A stretch of DNA of 64,000 nt from positions 56,761 to 120,760 of the forward strand of contig NZ_PPTT01000010.1 of NCBI RefSeq assembly GCF_003339815.1, written 5' to 3'. Positions 9,542 to 17,840 of this stretch are shown here, piece after piece. The position numbers and the translations under genes were made by a program. The notes under the pieces were generated by a model that made no database searches, had not been told where the DNA came from, and saw only the letters and a program-made list of their open reading frames with translations. Origin of the DNA: Eggerthella sinensis. Lineage in GTDB: Bacteria; Actinomycetota; Coriobacteriia; Coriobacteriales; Eggerthellaceae. How positions within the stretch are numbered: position 1 is the stretch's first letter; each line of letters opens with the position of its first letter.

Positions 9542-10413
9542 GGGATGCGCCGGTCGCATCCCCCTATTGCGCCGGGGAGGGCTCTTCGGGACCTGCACCG
9601 CGCACGCCCGGCGCAATAAGGGGATGCGGGGGCGCTTCTTCCTTCCGCATCCTTTCTCTTGATGAAACTCCCTCTACCAACTCCGAGGTCAAGCGGGCGC
9701 TCGATGCGGGCGAAGCCGAAGGGCTTGTCGTGTGCGCGCGACGACAGGTGGCGGGATACGGGCGGCAGGGGCGCGCGTGGACGAGTCCCGAGGGCGGTCT
9801 CTATTGCTCGCTCTTGCTGCGGCCGGACGTGAACGCGGTCATCCTGCCCACGTTGAGTCTCGTCGTGGGCATGGCCGTGCGGCGGGCCGTTGCTTCCCTC
9901 GTTGATGCGGGCGCCGCGGAACGCGTCAAAATCAAGTGGCCGAACGACGTGGTGGTCGCGCAGAATGTTTCACGTGAAACATCTGTACGTGATGAAGCGT
10001 ACTCGAAGCTCTGCGGCATCTCGCTCGAGGCGCACGGCGGCGGCGTGTGCGTGGGGGTGGGCGTGAACGTGGTGCCGCCCGCCGAGCGCCCCGACGTGGG
10101 TGGCAAGAACCGCGCCGCGTACGTGAGCGACCTGATGAGCTCCCCGGTTTCCATCGAGGATGTGCTCGAAGCCTTCCTCACCGCGTTCGCTCCCTTGTAC
10201 GATGCGTGGACAAGCGACGGCTTCGCCCCCTTGGTGGACGAGTTCAACGCGCATGCGAGCCTGCTCGGCCGCTCCGTGAGCGTGGTGGACCGATCCGGTG
10301 CGACGCTGTCGGCGGGCACGGTGGAACGCGTCGATGCCTGGGGACGCCTCCTGCTGCACGACGAAACCGGGGCCGAGATTCCCGTGTGCTCGGGGGAGGC
10401 CCACCTCGTATAA
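9538..10413 (+). CDS. birA: biotin--[acetyl-CoA-carboxylase] ligase, HTH-less
   Basis: Transfers biotin to carboxylase carrier domains. ETPSTNSEVK, the biotin-binding RRQVAGYGRQGRAW loop, GGLYCSLLLRP and KIKWPNDVV are the class signature. There is no N-terminal helix-turn-helix, so it cannot act as a DNA-binding biotin repressor. The only usable in-frame start is GTG 9538, overlapping the folPK stop (GTGA). From it, roughly the first 38 residues are encoded by a long palindromic repeat (9556-9627) and are low-complexity. A parS site at 9966-9981 lies inside the gene and is read as VSRET. Co-location with bioY suggests shared biotin metabolism. Confidence 0.88.
   Translation: MRDAPVASPYCAGEGSSGPAPRTPGAIRGCGGASSFRILSLDETPSTNSEVKRALDAGEAEGLVVCARRQVAGYGRQGRAWTSPEGGLYCSLLLRPDVNAVILPTLSLVVGMAVRRAVASLVDAGAAERVKIKWPNDVVVAQNVSRETSVRDEAYSKLCGISLEAHGGGVCVGVGVNVVPPAERPDVGGKNRAAYVSDLMSSPVSIEDVLEAFLTAFAPLYDAWTSDGFAPLVDEFNAHASLLGRSVSVVDRSGATLSAGTVERVDAWGRLLLHDETGAEIPVCSGEAHLV
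9556..9627. repeat. palindromic repeat element inside the 5' end of birA
   Basis: Two 21-base arms (9556-9576 and 9607-9627) pair with one mismatch around a 30-base loop. The inner part of the arm reads ATTGCGCCGGG, resembling the ATTGCG/TTGCG cores of the palindromes at 48601 and 51470. It sits at the folPK/birA junction and appears to be translated as the birA N-terminus. Confidence 0.75.
9966..9981. other. parS (ParB-binding) site, perfect
   Basis: The 16-base palindrome TGTTTCACGTGAAACA equals the canonical bacterial parS centromere sequence bound by ParB. It lies inside birA and encodes part of NVSRETSV. It is one of four in the window. Confidence 0.9.
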
Positions 10414-10532
10414 ACGCACGCTTGTTTGTGTATGAATTATGTATATGAAGCCCATGATTACGTGCTGTTTTCGTACAGGTTACAATATGCCGTTCCTCAG
10501 AATCAGAGAAGCGGAAAGGCAGCGACGAACGC

Positions 10533-12041
10533 ATGGCAGCAGAAGCAACGAACCCCATCCTTGACCTGGCAGAAGAAAGCACGGGAGCCCCCGTGGGCAT
10601 GGACCCGAAACGTCCCGCTCGCGACGATAAAGTAAGCCGCATGGGCACGGCGTCCATCCCGCGCCTCATCGTGGAATTCGCCATCCCGTCCATCTTGGGC
10701 ATGTTGGTCAACGGCGCGTACAACGTTATCGACTCCGTATTTCTCGGGCAGGCCATGGGCGAAATCGGTCTCGCAACCGCCACGGTTGCCATGCCCATCA
10801 TGACCGTGTTCATGGCTATCGCCATGCTGGTGGGCAACGGCGGCAACGCGCTTGCCGCGCTGCGCATGGGTGAGGGCAACCGCGTGGAAGCCGAGCGCAG
10901 CCTGGGCAACACCGTGTGCCTGTCCATCGTGTTCGCGGTGATCGTGGCGGTGGCCATGTTCATTCCCGCGTGCGTGAACGGCCTGCTCAGCGTGTCGGGC
11001 GCCACCCCCGAAGACTGGGAGTACGCGCGCTCGTTCATCCAGATCATCGCGTTGGGCTTCGTGTTCCAGTGCATCGGCATGGGCGTGAACAACTTCATCC
11101 GTACGGCCGGCGCGCCGAACCGCGCGCTGGGCACCATGATCATCGGCGCCGTGTCGTGCACCATCTTCAACTTCCTGTTCGTCATGGTGCTGGGCTGGGG
11201 CGTGCAGGGTAGCGCGCTGGCCACCGTGTGCGGCCAGGCCATCTCGTGTGCCACCGTGCTGTGGTACTTCACCATCACGAAGAACGTGCCCATGAAGCTG
11301 CACCTGCGTTTCATGCCGCTGCATACGCGCACCGTGCGCCTCATCCTCTCGCTCGGCCTGGCAAGCTTCGCCGTGCAGGCGGGCATGGCCGTGGTGAACT
11401 TCGTGCTGAACAACCTGCTGAACATGTACGGTGCCATGAGCCCGCTCGGGGCCGAAGGCGCGCTCGCGTCCATCGGCGTGGTGCAGCGCGTGGCCATGTT
11501 CTCGGTGCTGCCGCTCATCGGCATGTCCATCGCCATTCAGCCGCTGCTCGGCTTCAACTTCGGCGCGCACCTGTTCGAGCGCGTGAAGAAGACGCTGTGG
11601 TACGGCATCTTCGGCGCGACGGCCATCGGCGTGGTGCTGTGGTCGCTCGTGCATCTGTTCCCGGAGCAGATCGTCGGGTTCTTCGGCATTACGAACGAAA
11701 CGCTGCGCGACTTCACCGTGTTCGCCTTGAAGGTGCAGCTGCTCATGCTGCCGTTCATCGGCTTTCAGATTGTGGGCTCGAACTACTTCCAGGCAACGGG
11801 TCAGCCGCTCAAGTCCATCTTCCTGTCGCTGACGCGCCAGATTTTGTTCCTCGTGCCGCTGCTCATCGTGCTGCCGATGGTGCTCCCGGAGTGGTTCCCG
11901 CAGTTCACCAGCCTCGATGCGCTGTACTTCGCCGCGCCCATCTCCGACTTCCTGGCCATCTTCACCACCGTGGTATTCATCATTTTGGAAATGGGACGCC
12001 TGAAGAAGCTCAAGAGCGGCGAGCTGCAGGCGAAGTTCTAG
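10533..12041 (+). CDS. MATE family multidrug/cation exporter
   Basis: 502-residue integral membrane protein with about 12 hydrophobic helices. The family landmarks are the N-terminal helix PRLIVEFAIPSILGMLVN, ALAALRMGEGN between helices, and a second-half repeat beginning near LILSLGLASFAVQAG. Some 40 polar residues precede helix 1. It probably extrudes organic cations or drugs in exchange for Na+ or H+. A possible -10 TACAAT lies at 10481-10486 and a GGAAAGGCAG ribosome site precedes the ATG. The gene stands alone between birA and bioY; a role in biotin metabolism is not indicated. Confidence 0.9.
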   Translation: MAAEATNPILDLAEESTGAPVGMDPKRPARDDKVSRMGTASIPRLIVEFAIPSILGMLVNGAYNVIDSVFLGQAMGEIGLATATVAMPIMTVFMAIAMLVGNGGNALAALRMGEGNRVEAERSLGNTVCLSIVFAVIVAVAMFIPACVNGLLSVSGATPEDWEYARSFIQIIALGFVFQCIGMGVNNFIRTAGAPNRALGTMIIGAVSCTIFNFLFVMVLGWGVQGSALATVCGQAISCATVLWYFTITKNVPMKLHLRFMPLHTRTVRLILSLGLASFAVQAGMAVVNFVLNNLLNMYGAMSPLGAEGALASIGVVQRVAMFSVLPLIGMSIAIQPLLGFNFGAHLFERVKKTLWYGIFGATAIGVVLWSLVHLFPEQIVGFFGITNETLRDFTVFALKVQLLMLPFIGFQIVGSNYFQATGQPLKSIFLSLTRQILFLVPLLIVLPMVLPEWFPQFTSLDALYFAAPISDFLAIFTTVVFIILEMGRLKKLKSGELQAKF

Positions 12042-12083
12042 CCCGCTCCGCCGCGCCCTGCGGCGCTCATTGTCACCCTTATG

Positions 12084-12124
12084 CAAACCCCGTAGTTCAC
12101 AATGCTGCGGGGTTTGCTTATAGT
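12084..12124 (+). promoter_or_regulatory. bioY promoter overlapped by an inverted repeat
   Basis: TTCACA (12096-12101), a 17-base spacer and TATAGT (12119-12124) form a good sigma-70 promoter. Two 12-base arms (12084-12095 and 12105-12116, one mismatch) flank the -35, which lies in the loop; the right arm fills the spacer. This may be an operator for a repressor, or the terminator of the MATE gene. No U-tract follows, which favours an operator. Confidence 0.55.
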
Positions 12125-12155
12125 GCGGTGCGACCGAACGGAAAGGAAGCATCGT

Positions 12156-12755
12156 ATGGAGGCAAGCAAGGTGAAGCAAGGTTCGATGGGCGCGTCGCGC
12201 ACGCGCTCGATCGCGTTCGTGGGGTTGACGATTGCCATTATGGGCGTGTCGGCGTGGGTGGCCATTCCGTTTGGCCCCGTGCTGCTGACGCTGCAGATGT
12301 TCGCGCTCATGTTCGCCATCATGGTGCTCACGCCGAAGCAGTGCATGGCGGCCATCCTCGGGTATCTGGTGCTGGGGGCTATCGGGCTGCCGATGTTCTC
12401 GGGCATGCGCGGCGGCATCGGCATGCTGGCGGGTCCGACGGGCGGCTATTTGTGGGGGTATGTCCTGGGCGCGCTTGCGGCGTTGGCGGTGCGCGCGGCC
12501 CTGCGGCGCGTGACGGGCGGCGAGACGCAGAAGACGGTCGGACCGAAGGCGTTCGCCATCGACATGGCGGCGTGCCTCGCGTTCATCGTGATCACGTACG
12601 TGTGCGGCTGCTTCCAGTATGCGCTGGTGACGGGTGTCGACATGGCGGCCGCCTTCGCGGTGACCATCGCGCCCTTCGCGATTCCCGACGTGCTGAAAGC
12701 GGTTGCGGCGGTGCTGTGCGCGCAGGCGGTGAAGCGCGCGTTGCCGAAGCGCTAG
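12156..12755 (+). CDS. bioY: biotin transporter substrate-specificity subunit BioY
   Basis: 199-residue membrane protein with about six helices; the S component of an ECF-type vitamin transporter. FGPVLLTLQMFALM, LGAIGLPMFSGMRGGIG and the glycine-rich LAGPTGGYLWGY segment are the BioY signature. Start ATG 12156 has GAAAGGAAG 7 bases upstream; an earlier in-frame start at 12102 lies inside the promoter hairpin and is rejected. No bioM or bioN follows, so it must use a shared ECF energizing module or act alone. A strong terminator follows. Confidence 0.93.
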   Translation: MEASKVKQGSMGASRTRSIAFVGLTIAIMGVSAWVAIPFGPVLLTLQMFALMFAIMVLTPKQCMAAILGYLVLGAIGLPMFSGMRGGIGMLAGPTGGYLWGYVLGALAALAVRAALRRVTGGETQKTVGPKAFAIDMAACLAFIVITYVCGCFQYALVTGVDMAAAFAVTIAPFAIPDVLKAVAAVLCAQAVKRALPKR

Positions 12756-12761
12756 GACATG

Positions 12762-12789
12762 AAAACGGGCACCCGCAGGTGCCCGTTTT
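12762..12789 (+). terminator. rho-independent terminator after bioY
   Basis: Perfect 12-base arms (AAAACGGGCACC and its complement) with a 4-base loop and a TTTT end. It is symmetric, so it can also serve the opposing fabH transcript. Confidence 0.85.
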
Positions 12790-12810
12790 GCGTGATGCAA
12801 CACGAACGAA

Positions 12811-12826
12811 TGTTTCACGTGAAACA
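12811..12826. other. parS site, perfect, intergenic
   Basis: TGTTTCACGTGAAACA, identical to the sites in birA and tsaB-rimI-tsaD. It lies between the bioY terminator and the 3' end of fabH, and is extended by matching flanks (GAA before, TTC after) to a 22-base palindrome. Confidence 0.92.
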
Positions 12827-12844
12827 TTCGATGGGGAAGAGGCG

Positions 12845-13954
12845 TTATGCCTCGATGAGCACCGCGCCGGAGGTGAAGCCGCCGCCGAAGGCGACGAGCA
12901 CCACTTTGTCGCCGCGCTTGATGCGGCCGTCAGCGTAGGCGTCGCTCAGGGCCATGGGCAGGCTTGCGGCCGACGTGTTGCCGGTGTGGTCGATGGACAG
13001 CTGGAAGAAGTCGAGGGGACGGCCGAGCTTCTTGGCGGCGTACTTGATGATGCGCTCGTTCGCCTGATGAGGCACGATGCACGCCACGTCGTCGAGCGAT
13101 ACGCCCGCACGGTCGAGCGCCACGTGCACGGCGGTGGTCATGGCCTCGGCGGCGAACTTGAACACCTTGGGGCCGTCCATGCGCAGCACTTGACGCGGCT
13201 CACCGGCTTCCACGAGTTCGGCGATGTTCAGCTCCTGGTCGACGTGCGCGAGCGCCGCGTCTTCGATGCGCTCGGGGGTCACGCCGTCGGCGCTGAACGG
13301 GATGGGTGCGTCGATGGCGAAGGCGCAGGTGAGGGCATTGGTGTCGTCGTCGGCGTTCGTGATGAAGCTGCTCATGATGCCGGGGCGGCTCTCGTCCCAT
13401 TCCAGCACGGCCGCGCCGGCGCCGTCGCCGAACAGCACGCAGGTGTTGCGATCGCTCCAGTTCGTCACGCGGGTGAGGCGCTCGGCGCCCACGACCAGCG
13501 CGCGGCGAATGGGGTTGCGACCCGCGGCGCCCGGTGCGCCGGCGGCCGAGCCGGCCATCATGCACTCGGCCACGGTGAGGCCGTACACGAAGCCCGTGCA
13601 GGCGGCGTTCAGGTCGAAGGCGATGGCGTGCTCGAGGCCGAGACGGCGACGCAGCAGACCGGCGGCGGAGGGCACGGTCACGTCGGGCGTGATGGTGGCG
13701 AAGATGACGAGGTCGATGGTGGACGGATCGACGGCCGACCCCTCGCACCAACCGCCCGCGTCGAGGCCGAGCGCTTGACGCGCGGCGGCTTCGGCCAGGT
13801 CGGTTGCGGTTTCCTCAACGGCCACGTGACGGGTTCGGATACCCGTGCGCGAGCTGATCCACTCGTCGTTCGTGTCCACCAGTGCTTTCAGGTCGTCGTT
13901 GGCCACCTCGAGCTTCGGGAGTGACTTTCCGCATCCGATGATCGTGCTGCCCAT
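12845..13954 (-). CDS. fabH: 3-oxoacyl-[ACP] synthase III
   Basis: Condenses acetyl-CoA (or branched acyl-CoA) with malonyl-ACP to start fatty-acid synthesis. The Cys-His-Asn triad is visible: C119 in NAACTGF, the histidine in VPHQANERI and the asparagine in DHTGNTSAASLP. 369 residues from the ATG at 13954, which has AAGGAG 6 bases upstream; longer versions add a non-conserved basic leader. An insertion after ALGLDAGGWCEGSAV is slightly longer than usual. The rest of the fab cluster is absent; the gene is flanked by two parS sites. Confidence 0.94.
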   Translation of the reverse strand: MGSTIIGCGKSLPKLEVANDDLKALVDTNDEWISSRTGIRTRHVAVEETATDLAEAAARQALGLDAGGWCEGSAVDPSTIDLVIFATITPDVTVPSAAGLLRRRLGLEHAIAFDLNAACTGFVYGLTVAECMMAGSAAGAPGAAGRNPIRRALVVGAERLTRVTNWSDRNTCVLFGDGAGAAVLEWDESRPGIMSSFITNADDDTNALTCAFAIDAPIPFSADGVTPERIEDAALAHVDQELNIAELVEAGEPRQVLRMDGPKVFKFAAEAMTTAVHVALDRAGVSLDDVACIVPHQANERIIKYAAKKLGRPLDFFQLSIDHTGNTSAASLPMALSDAYADGRIKRGDKVVLVAFGGGFTSGAVLIEA

Positions 13955-14088
13955 GCTGCTCCTTAATGCTTTGATAATCAAACTAAATGGATTATAGCAC
14001 CGCGAGCGGGCCCTGCGCGAAACCCAAGCGACCTTCACAAAGGAGGGAAGGAGGGCGGGAGGAGGCGGACGCGTGCGAAGGGAACGAA

Positions 14089-14104
14089 TGTTTCACGTCA
14101 AACA
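14089..14104. other. parS-like site with one mismatch
   Basis: TGTTTCACGTCAAACA, differing from the perfect parS at position 11 (C for G). It is flanked by GAA/TTC as is the site at 12811, and lies in the 161-base gap between fabH and the amidotransferase gene. Confidence 0.7.
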
Positions 14105-14115
14105 TTCGGCGGGTC

Positions 14116-14922
14116 TTACCCGGCGGCCTCGGCCAGGGCTTCGAAGAGGGCCGTGTCGCTGTCAAGGTATTCCGGGTGCCACTGCACGCCGAGGAAGAAG
14201 CGGCGCGAGGGGTCTTCCACGCCTTCCACGAGGCCGTCGCCGCTCACGGCGCTCACCAGCAGGGCGGGAGCCACCACGGCAAGCGCCTGATGGTGCATCG
14301 AGTTCACCGAGCGCGAGCACGACACGGGGAATCCCTCGCCCGCGCCCGTCTCGAGCGCCACGGGCCACCCGATTTTGCATCCCGGCACCATGCCGTCGCC
14401 TGCGCCGCCGCACAAAACCTGCTCGAGGCGGCTGCCCGGCGCGATGTCCACGCGCTGCGGCATCCTGTCGTGGGGCGGCTTCTGCTGATGCTTGAAATCG
14501 GTGATGCCGCAGGCGTGCACGTCCTGGTAGAGCGTGCCGCCCAACGCCACGTTCATCACCTGCATGCCGCGGCAGATGCCCAGCGTGGGCAGGTCGTGCT
14601 CGTGCGCGAGCCGCGCAAGCTCCAGCTCAAGGGCGTCGCGCTCGTCGAAGACGTAGGTGGTTTCCGCCATGCGCGTCTCGTCGCCGTACGCGGCGGGGTT
14701 GATGTCCCCGCCTCCGGCCAGCACGAGGCCGTCCAGGCGCTCCACCAGCTCGCGCGCGGCGCGCCGGTTCTCGTCCGCGCCGCCCGCCACCGGCGGCAAC
14801 AGCACCGGCACGGCTCCGGTTGCCGCCACGCGTCGGACGTACTCCACCGTCACCCGTTCGACGGGCACCACTTCGCCCTCGCGCTCCTCTTCCACGAACG
14901 TCGTCGTAATCCCGATGATCAT
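14116..14922 (-). CDS. class I glutamine amidotransferase, gamma-glutamyl-GABA hydrolase (peptidase C26) family
   Basis: 268-residue PuuD-like hydrolase that cleaves gamma-glutamyl amides. The nucleophile elbow is GICRGMQVMN and the His/Glu of the triad are in GVQWHPEYL. LAGGGDINPAAYGDE and NSMHHQAL are family motifs. In E. coli PuuD acts in putrescine breakdown, but no other puu gene is here, so the substrate is open. It is divergent from the sigma-54-controlled transferase gene; a nearby inverted repeat (14943-14984) could affect both. Confidence 0.85.
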   Translation of the reverse strand: MIIGITTTFVEEEREGEVVPVERVTVEYVRRVAATGAVPVLLPPVAGGADENRRAARELVERLDGLVLAGGGDINPAAYGDETRMAETTYVFDERDALELELARLAHEHDLPTLGICRGMQVMNVALGGTLYQDVHACGITDFKHQQKPPHDRMPQRVDIAPGSRLEQVLCGGAGDGMVPGCKIGWPVALETGAGEGFPVSCSRSVNSMHHQALAVVAPALLVSAVSGDGLVEGVEDPSRRFFLGVQWHPEYLDSDTALFEALAEAAG

Positions 14923-14942
14923 GCGTCCCCATCCTTCGCTTG

Positions 14943-14984
14943 CCGTTTTGACAGCAGCATACGAAACCTGTCACCTCAAAACGG
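14943..14984. repeat. inverted repeat upstream of a sigma-54 promoter (candidate activator site)
   Basis: CCGTTTTGA at 14943-14951 and its exact complement TCAAAACGG at 14976-14984, separated by 24 bases, end 32 bases upstream of the -24 element at 15017. Enhancer sites for sigma-54 activators usually lie further away, so this assignment is tentative. Confidence 0.4.
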
Positions 14985-15016
14985 AGCACAGCGCGGCAAT
15001 TCCATAAAAGGAAAAC

Positions 15017-15032
15017 TGGCACGGTAGTTGCT
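15017..15032 (+). promoter_or_regulatory. sigma-54 (-24/-12) promoter 1
   Basis: TGGCACGGTAGTTGCT matches the sigma-54 consensus TGGCACG-N4-TTGCW exactly. It lies 86 bases before the first CoA-transferase gene on the same strand. Confidence 0.88.
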
Positions 15033-15117
15033 ACTGAAGGGCCAGAGATGGTTGTCGCTTGGCGCGCATGCGAGCGAGCGACGCACGATGAGAACCTGAA
15101 ACCAAGGAGGTAGGCAT

Positions 15118-16362
15118 ATGAAGTCATCGGATCGCCCCAAGTTCGGCAACTTGCAGAACTTGAAGGTGCTCAATGCCGGCGCGGTTATCGCGGCGCCGTT
15201 CGTCTGCGAGCTGTTCGCCGAGCAGGGCGCGGACGTTATCGAGCTGGAAAGCACGGTTGCTCCCGATATGTACCGCATGTACGGCGACGCGTGGTCGGTG
15301 GACCGTCGCAATCAGCGCATGATGACGCTCAACATCCCCTCGCCCGAGGGCAAGGAGATTCTGCTGCAGATGGTGAAGTGGGCCGACGTGCTGGTGGAGT
15401 CGTCGAAGGGCGGCACGTGGGAAAAGTGGGGGCTCACCGACGAGGTGCTGTGGGAGTCCAATCCGGCGCTCGTCATCCTGCACATTTCGGGCTTCGGCAA
15501 CTGGGGCGACCCCGACTACGTGCGCAAGGCGTCGTTCGACCCCATCGGCCAGGCGTTTTCGGGATACTCGAACCTCAACGGCTTCCCCGATAGCCCGCCG
15601 AGCGTGACGAAGCCCTTCACGGGCGACTTCATGACGGGCCTCATGGGCGCATGGGCCACCTTGGCCGCGGTCATCCGCGCGCGCGAGACGGGCGAGGGCG
15701 AGTCCATCGACTGCTGCCAGTTCGAGGCGCTCGTGCGCCTGCAGGGCGCCACGCTGTCGGACGGCATCAACCACGGCATTCAGCCCACGCGCATCGGCAA
15801 CGAAGATCTCGTGGGCGCCTGCGCCGGCGCGCAGAAGTGCAAGGACGGCTACTGCCAGGTGGCGGTGGGCGGTGCCGGTCCGGTGAAGAAGCTCGTCGAG
15901 TTCTTCGGATTCGCCGACGATCCCGACTTCCAGCCGCTCGGCACCTACCCCTCCATCACGCGCAAGCCGGGCTGCAAGAGCCTCGACGAGCCGCTGCCCG
16001 ATCGCGCGGCCAAGTTCCGCGCTGCGCTCGACAGCTGGTGCGAGGAGCACACGGTTGAAGAGGTCAACCAGATATTCGGCCAGATGGGCGTGGCGGTGAG
16101 CCCCCACATGACGTACGAGATGATGCTGAACGACCCGCACTACCAGGCGCGCGAGGTGTTCGTCGACTGCTACGACGAGATCACGCAGAAAACCATCAAG
16201 CAGGTGAACATGATTCCGCGCTTCAAGAAGCATCCCGGCAAGATCGTGCGCGGCGGCGCGAAGTACGACGCCGACACGAGGGACGTGCTCGAAGAGTTCG
16301 GTTACTCGGAGGAAGAAGTCGAGCTGCTGTACGGGAAGGGGGTGCTGCGCAAAGGCGAGTAG
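15118..16362 (+). CDS. CaiB/BaiF-type CoA-transferase 1 (carnitine CoA-transferase-like)
   Basis: Type III CoA-transferase moving CoA between two carboxylates. 414 residues, close to E. coli CaiB. PKFGNLQNLKV at the N-terminus, the RRN segment, ASKG-like ESSKGGTWEKWG, ISGFGNWG, and D170 in FTGDFMTGL (aligning with the catalytic aspartate of CaiB) are visible; the C-terminal NMIPRFKKHPGKI segment is also CaiB-like. Start ATG 15118 follows AAGGAGG. It forms the first of two transferase+MFS modules, each gene with its own sigma-54 promoter. The substrate is unknown, and the divergence from copy 2 suggests a different acid. Confidence 0.88.
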   Translation: MKSSDRPKFGNLQNLKVLNAGAVIAAPFVCELFAEQGADVIELESTVAPDMYRMYGDAWSVDRRNQRMMTLNIPSPEGKEILLQMVKWADVLVESSKGGTWEKWGLTDEVLWESNPALVILHISGFGNWGDPDYVRKASFDPIGQAFSGYSNLNGFPDSPPSVTKPFTGDFMTGLMGAWATLAAVIRARETGEGESIDCCQFEALVRLQGATLSDGINHGIQPTRIGNEDLVGACAGAQKCKDGYCQVAVGGAGPVKKLVEFFGFADDPDFQPLGTYPSITRKPGCKSLDEPLPDRAAKFRAALDSWCEEHTVEEVNQIFGQMGVAVSPHMTYEMMLNDPHYQAREVFVDCYDEITQKTIKQVNMIPRFKKHPGKIVRGGAKYDADTRDVLEEFGYSEEEVELLYGKGVLRKGE

Positions 16363-16404
16363 CGAGACCGCGCGCGAAAAGGAAAGGGGAACCCCCGAGC
16401 GCCC

Positions 16405-16434
16405 TAACGATGGCATGCTTTTTGCTCATCGTTA
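16405..16434. repeat. 8-base inverted repeat embracing a sigma-54 promoter
   Basis: TAACGATG (16405-16412) and CATCGTTA (16427-16434) surround the core promoter at 16411-16426. It could be a repressor site or weak terminator of the transferase transcript. Confidence 0.4.
16411..16426 (+). promoter_or_regulatory. sigma-54 promoter 2
   Basis: TGGCATGCTTTTTGCT, with GG and GC dinucleotides correctly spaced, 46 bases before the MFS gene at 16472. Confidence 0.85.
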
Positions 16435-16471
16435 TGGCGTTGGGGATTCAAAGTTCAACTAAGGAGGCACT

Positions 16472-17746
16472 ATGGGAACTGAAACAATGAAGGGCAGCAA
16501 CTACGCTTGGGCGATCGCTATCGCCTGCGTAGCCTTCTACGCTATCCCGCTTGGCGTCGTCGCCAACCAGGCCGGCTTGTTCGCGACGCCGGTTATGGAA
16601 GAATTCGGCTGGTCGCGCACCGATGCGACGCTGTACATGACCATCCAGCCGTGGGTGGCTGCCATCTGCACGCCGTTCGCCGGCAAGCTCATCTCGCGCT
16701 TCAACCCGCGTTGGGTGATGACTGCGGCCGCCGCCGTGTTCGGCCTGGCCTCGCTGGCCTGCGCCTGGTTCACCGAGCCGTGGCAGTGGAACGTCTACGG
16801 CGTGCTGTACGGCGCGTCCGCCGCGTTCTGGATGTACATCGCCACGCCGACGTTCATCAACCGGTGGTTCGCGAAGAGCAACGGCACCGTCATCGGCACC
16901 ATCGGCGTGTGCGCATCGCTTATCGGCGCGTTCATGAGCCCCGTCATCCAGGGCTGGATCAGCGGATACGGCTGGCACACTGCCCGTATCATCATCAGCG
17001 TCATCGCGCTGGTGGCTTCGGTGGTGCTCACGGCGGCGCTGCTGCGCGAGTCGCCTGAAAAGATGGGCGTGCTGCCCTGGGGATACGGCTCCGCTGAGGT
17101 TGCGGCTGCGAAGTCCGATGCGAAATCCGTTATCGAAGTGTCCGCCGACGAGGGCGTTACCGCCGCTCAGGCGCGCAAGAACCCGGCGCTGTGGCTGCTC
17201 ATCATCATGGCCGGCTTCTTCGTGGTGGCCGCTGGCATGATGCAGCAGTTCTCGTCCTACGCTTCCACCGGCGCCCTCGGCGCTGCGGTTGGCGCGCTGG
17301 GCGTGACCGTGTGCATGATCGGCCAGCTGTTCGGCAAGTTCGGTCTGGGCTGGCTGTGCGACCACACCGGCGCCCGCATCTCCGGCGTCGTGGCCAGCAT
17401 CTTCGGCGCGCTCGGCATTGCCATCGTGCTGTTCAGCGTTGACAGCGCCATGATGTTCTACGTGGGCGTGTTCCTGTTCGGCATCGGCTTCGCCGCACTC
17501 AACATCGTGCCGCCTATGGCATGCCGTCAGGCATTCGGCCAGAAAGACTACGCCAACATCTTCTCGATGGTGGCGACGGGCCTCAACGTGTTCTCCGGCT
17601 TCTCGGCCATCATCTACGCTCAGATCTTCGACATCACCGGATCGTTCGCCGGCTGCTTCTGGCTGATCATCGGCTTCTACGTGGTCACGCTCATCTGCTC
17701 GCTGGTTATCGTCCCGATGGGCCGTCGCTCCTGGGCCAAGAAGTAA
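16472..17746 (+). CDS. MFS transporter 1 (OFA-like)
   Basis: 424-residue carrier with about 12 transmembrane helices. The helix 1 region CVAFYAIPLGVVANQAGLF and the FGWSRTDATLYMT segment resemble the oxalate/formate-antiporter-like branch of the major facilitator superfamily, which moves carboxylates. The central loop around residue 205-235 is cytoplasmic. It follows transferase 1 by 109 bases and has its own sigma-54 promoter. It is clearly homologous to the MFS at 20118 (shared order of motifs, such as the WQWN-YGV and GW-TAR segments), so the pair arose by duplication. It probably imports the acid used by the CoA-transferase. Confidence 0.88.
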   Translation: MGTETMKGSNYAWAIAIACVAFYAIPLGVVANQAGLFATPVMEEFGWSRTDATLYMTIQPWVAAICTPFAGKLISRFNPRWVMTAAAAVFGLASLACAWFTEPWQWNVYGVLYGASAAFWMYIATPTFINRWFAKSNGTVIGTIGVCASLIGAFMSPVIQGWISGYGWHTARIIISVIALVASVVLTAALLRESPEKMGVLPWGYGSAEVAAAKSDAKSVIEVSADEGVTAAQARKNPALWLLIIMAGFFVVAAGMMQQFSSYASTGALGAAVGALGVTVCMIGQLFGKFGLGWLCDHTGARISGVVASIFGALGIAIVLFSVDSAMMFYVGVFLFGIGFAALNIVPPMACRQAFGQKDYANIFSMVATGLNVFSGFSAIIYAQIFDITGSFAGCFWLIIGFYVVTLICSLVIVPMGRRSWAKK

Positions 17747-17775
17747 GGCACGTACGTACAACCCCAGCACGCAAG

Positions 17776-17797
17776 CGGGCCGCCCTCGGGCGGCCCG
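17776..17797 (+). terminator. terminator-like hairpin after MFS 1
   Basis: CGGGCCGCC paired with GGCGGCCCG over a 4-base loop, 29 bases after the MFS stop; no strong U-tract. Confidence 0.55.
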
Positions 17798-17812
17798 TTC
17801 GTGTGGTGCGGG

Positions 17813-17838
17813 CCCGGCGCAACGCCGGGGGGGGGGGG
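17813..17838 (-). terminator. hairpin plus homopolymeric G12 tract after the Hsp70-like gene
   Basis: CCCGGCG and CGCCGGG (17813-17829) pair around CAA. The + strand then carries 12 consecutive G (17827-17838), ending 2 bases from the stop of the minus-strand gene. Such tracts slip in replication and in sequencing, so the exact count is uncertain. Confidence 0.45.
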
Positions 17839-17840
17839 TG

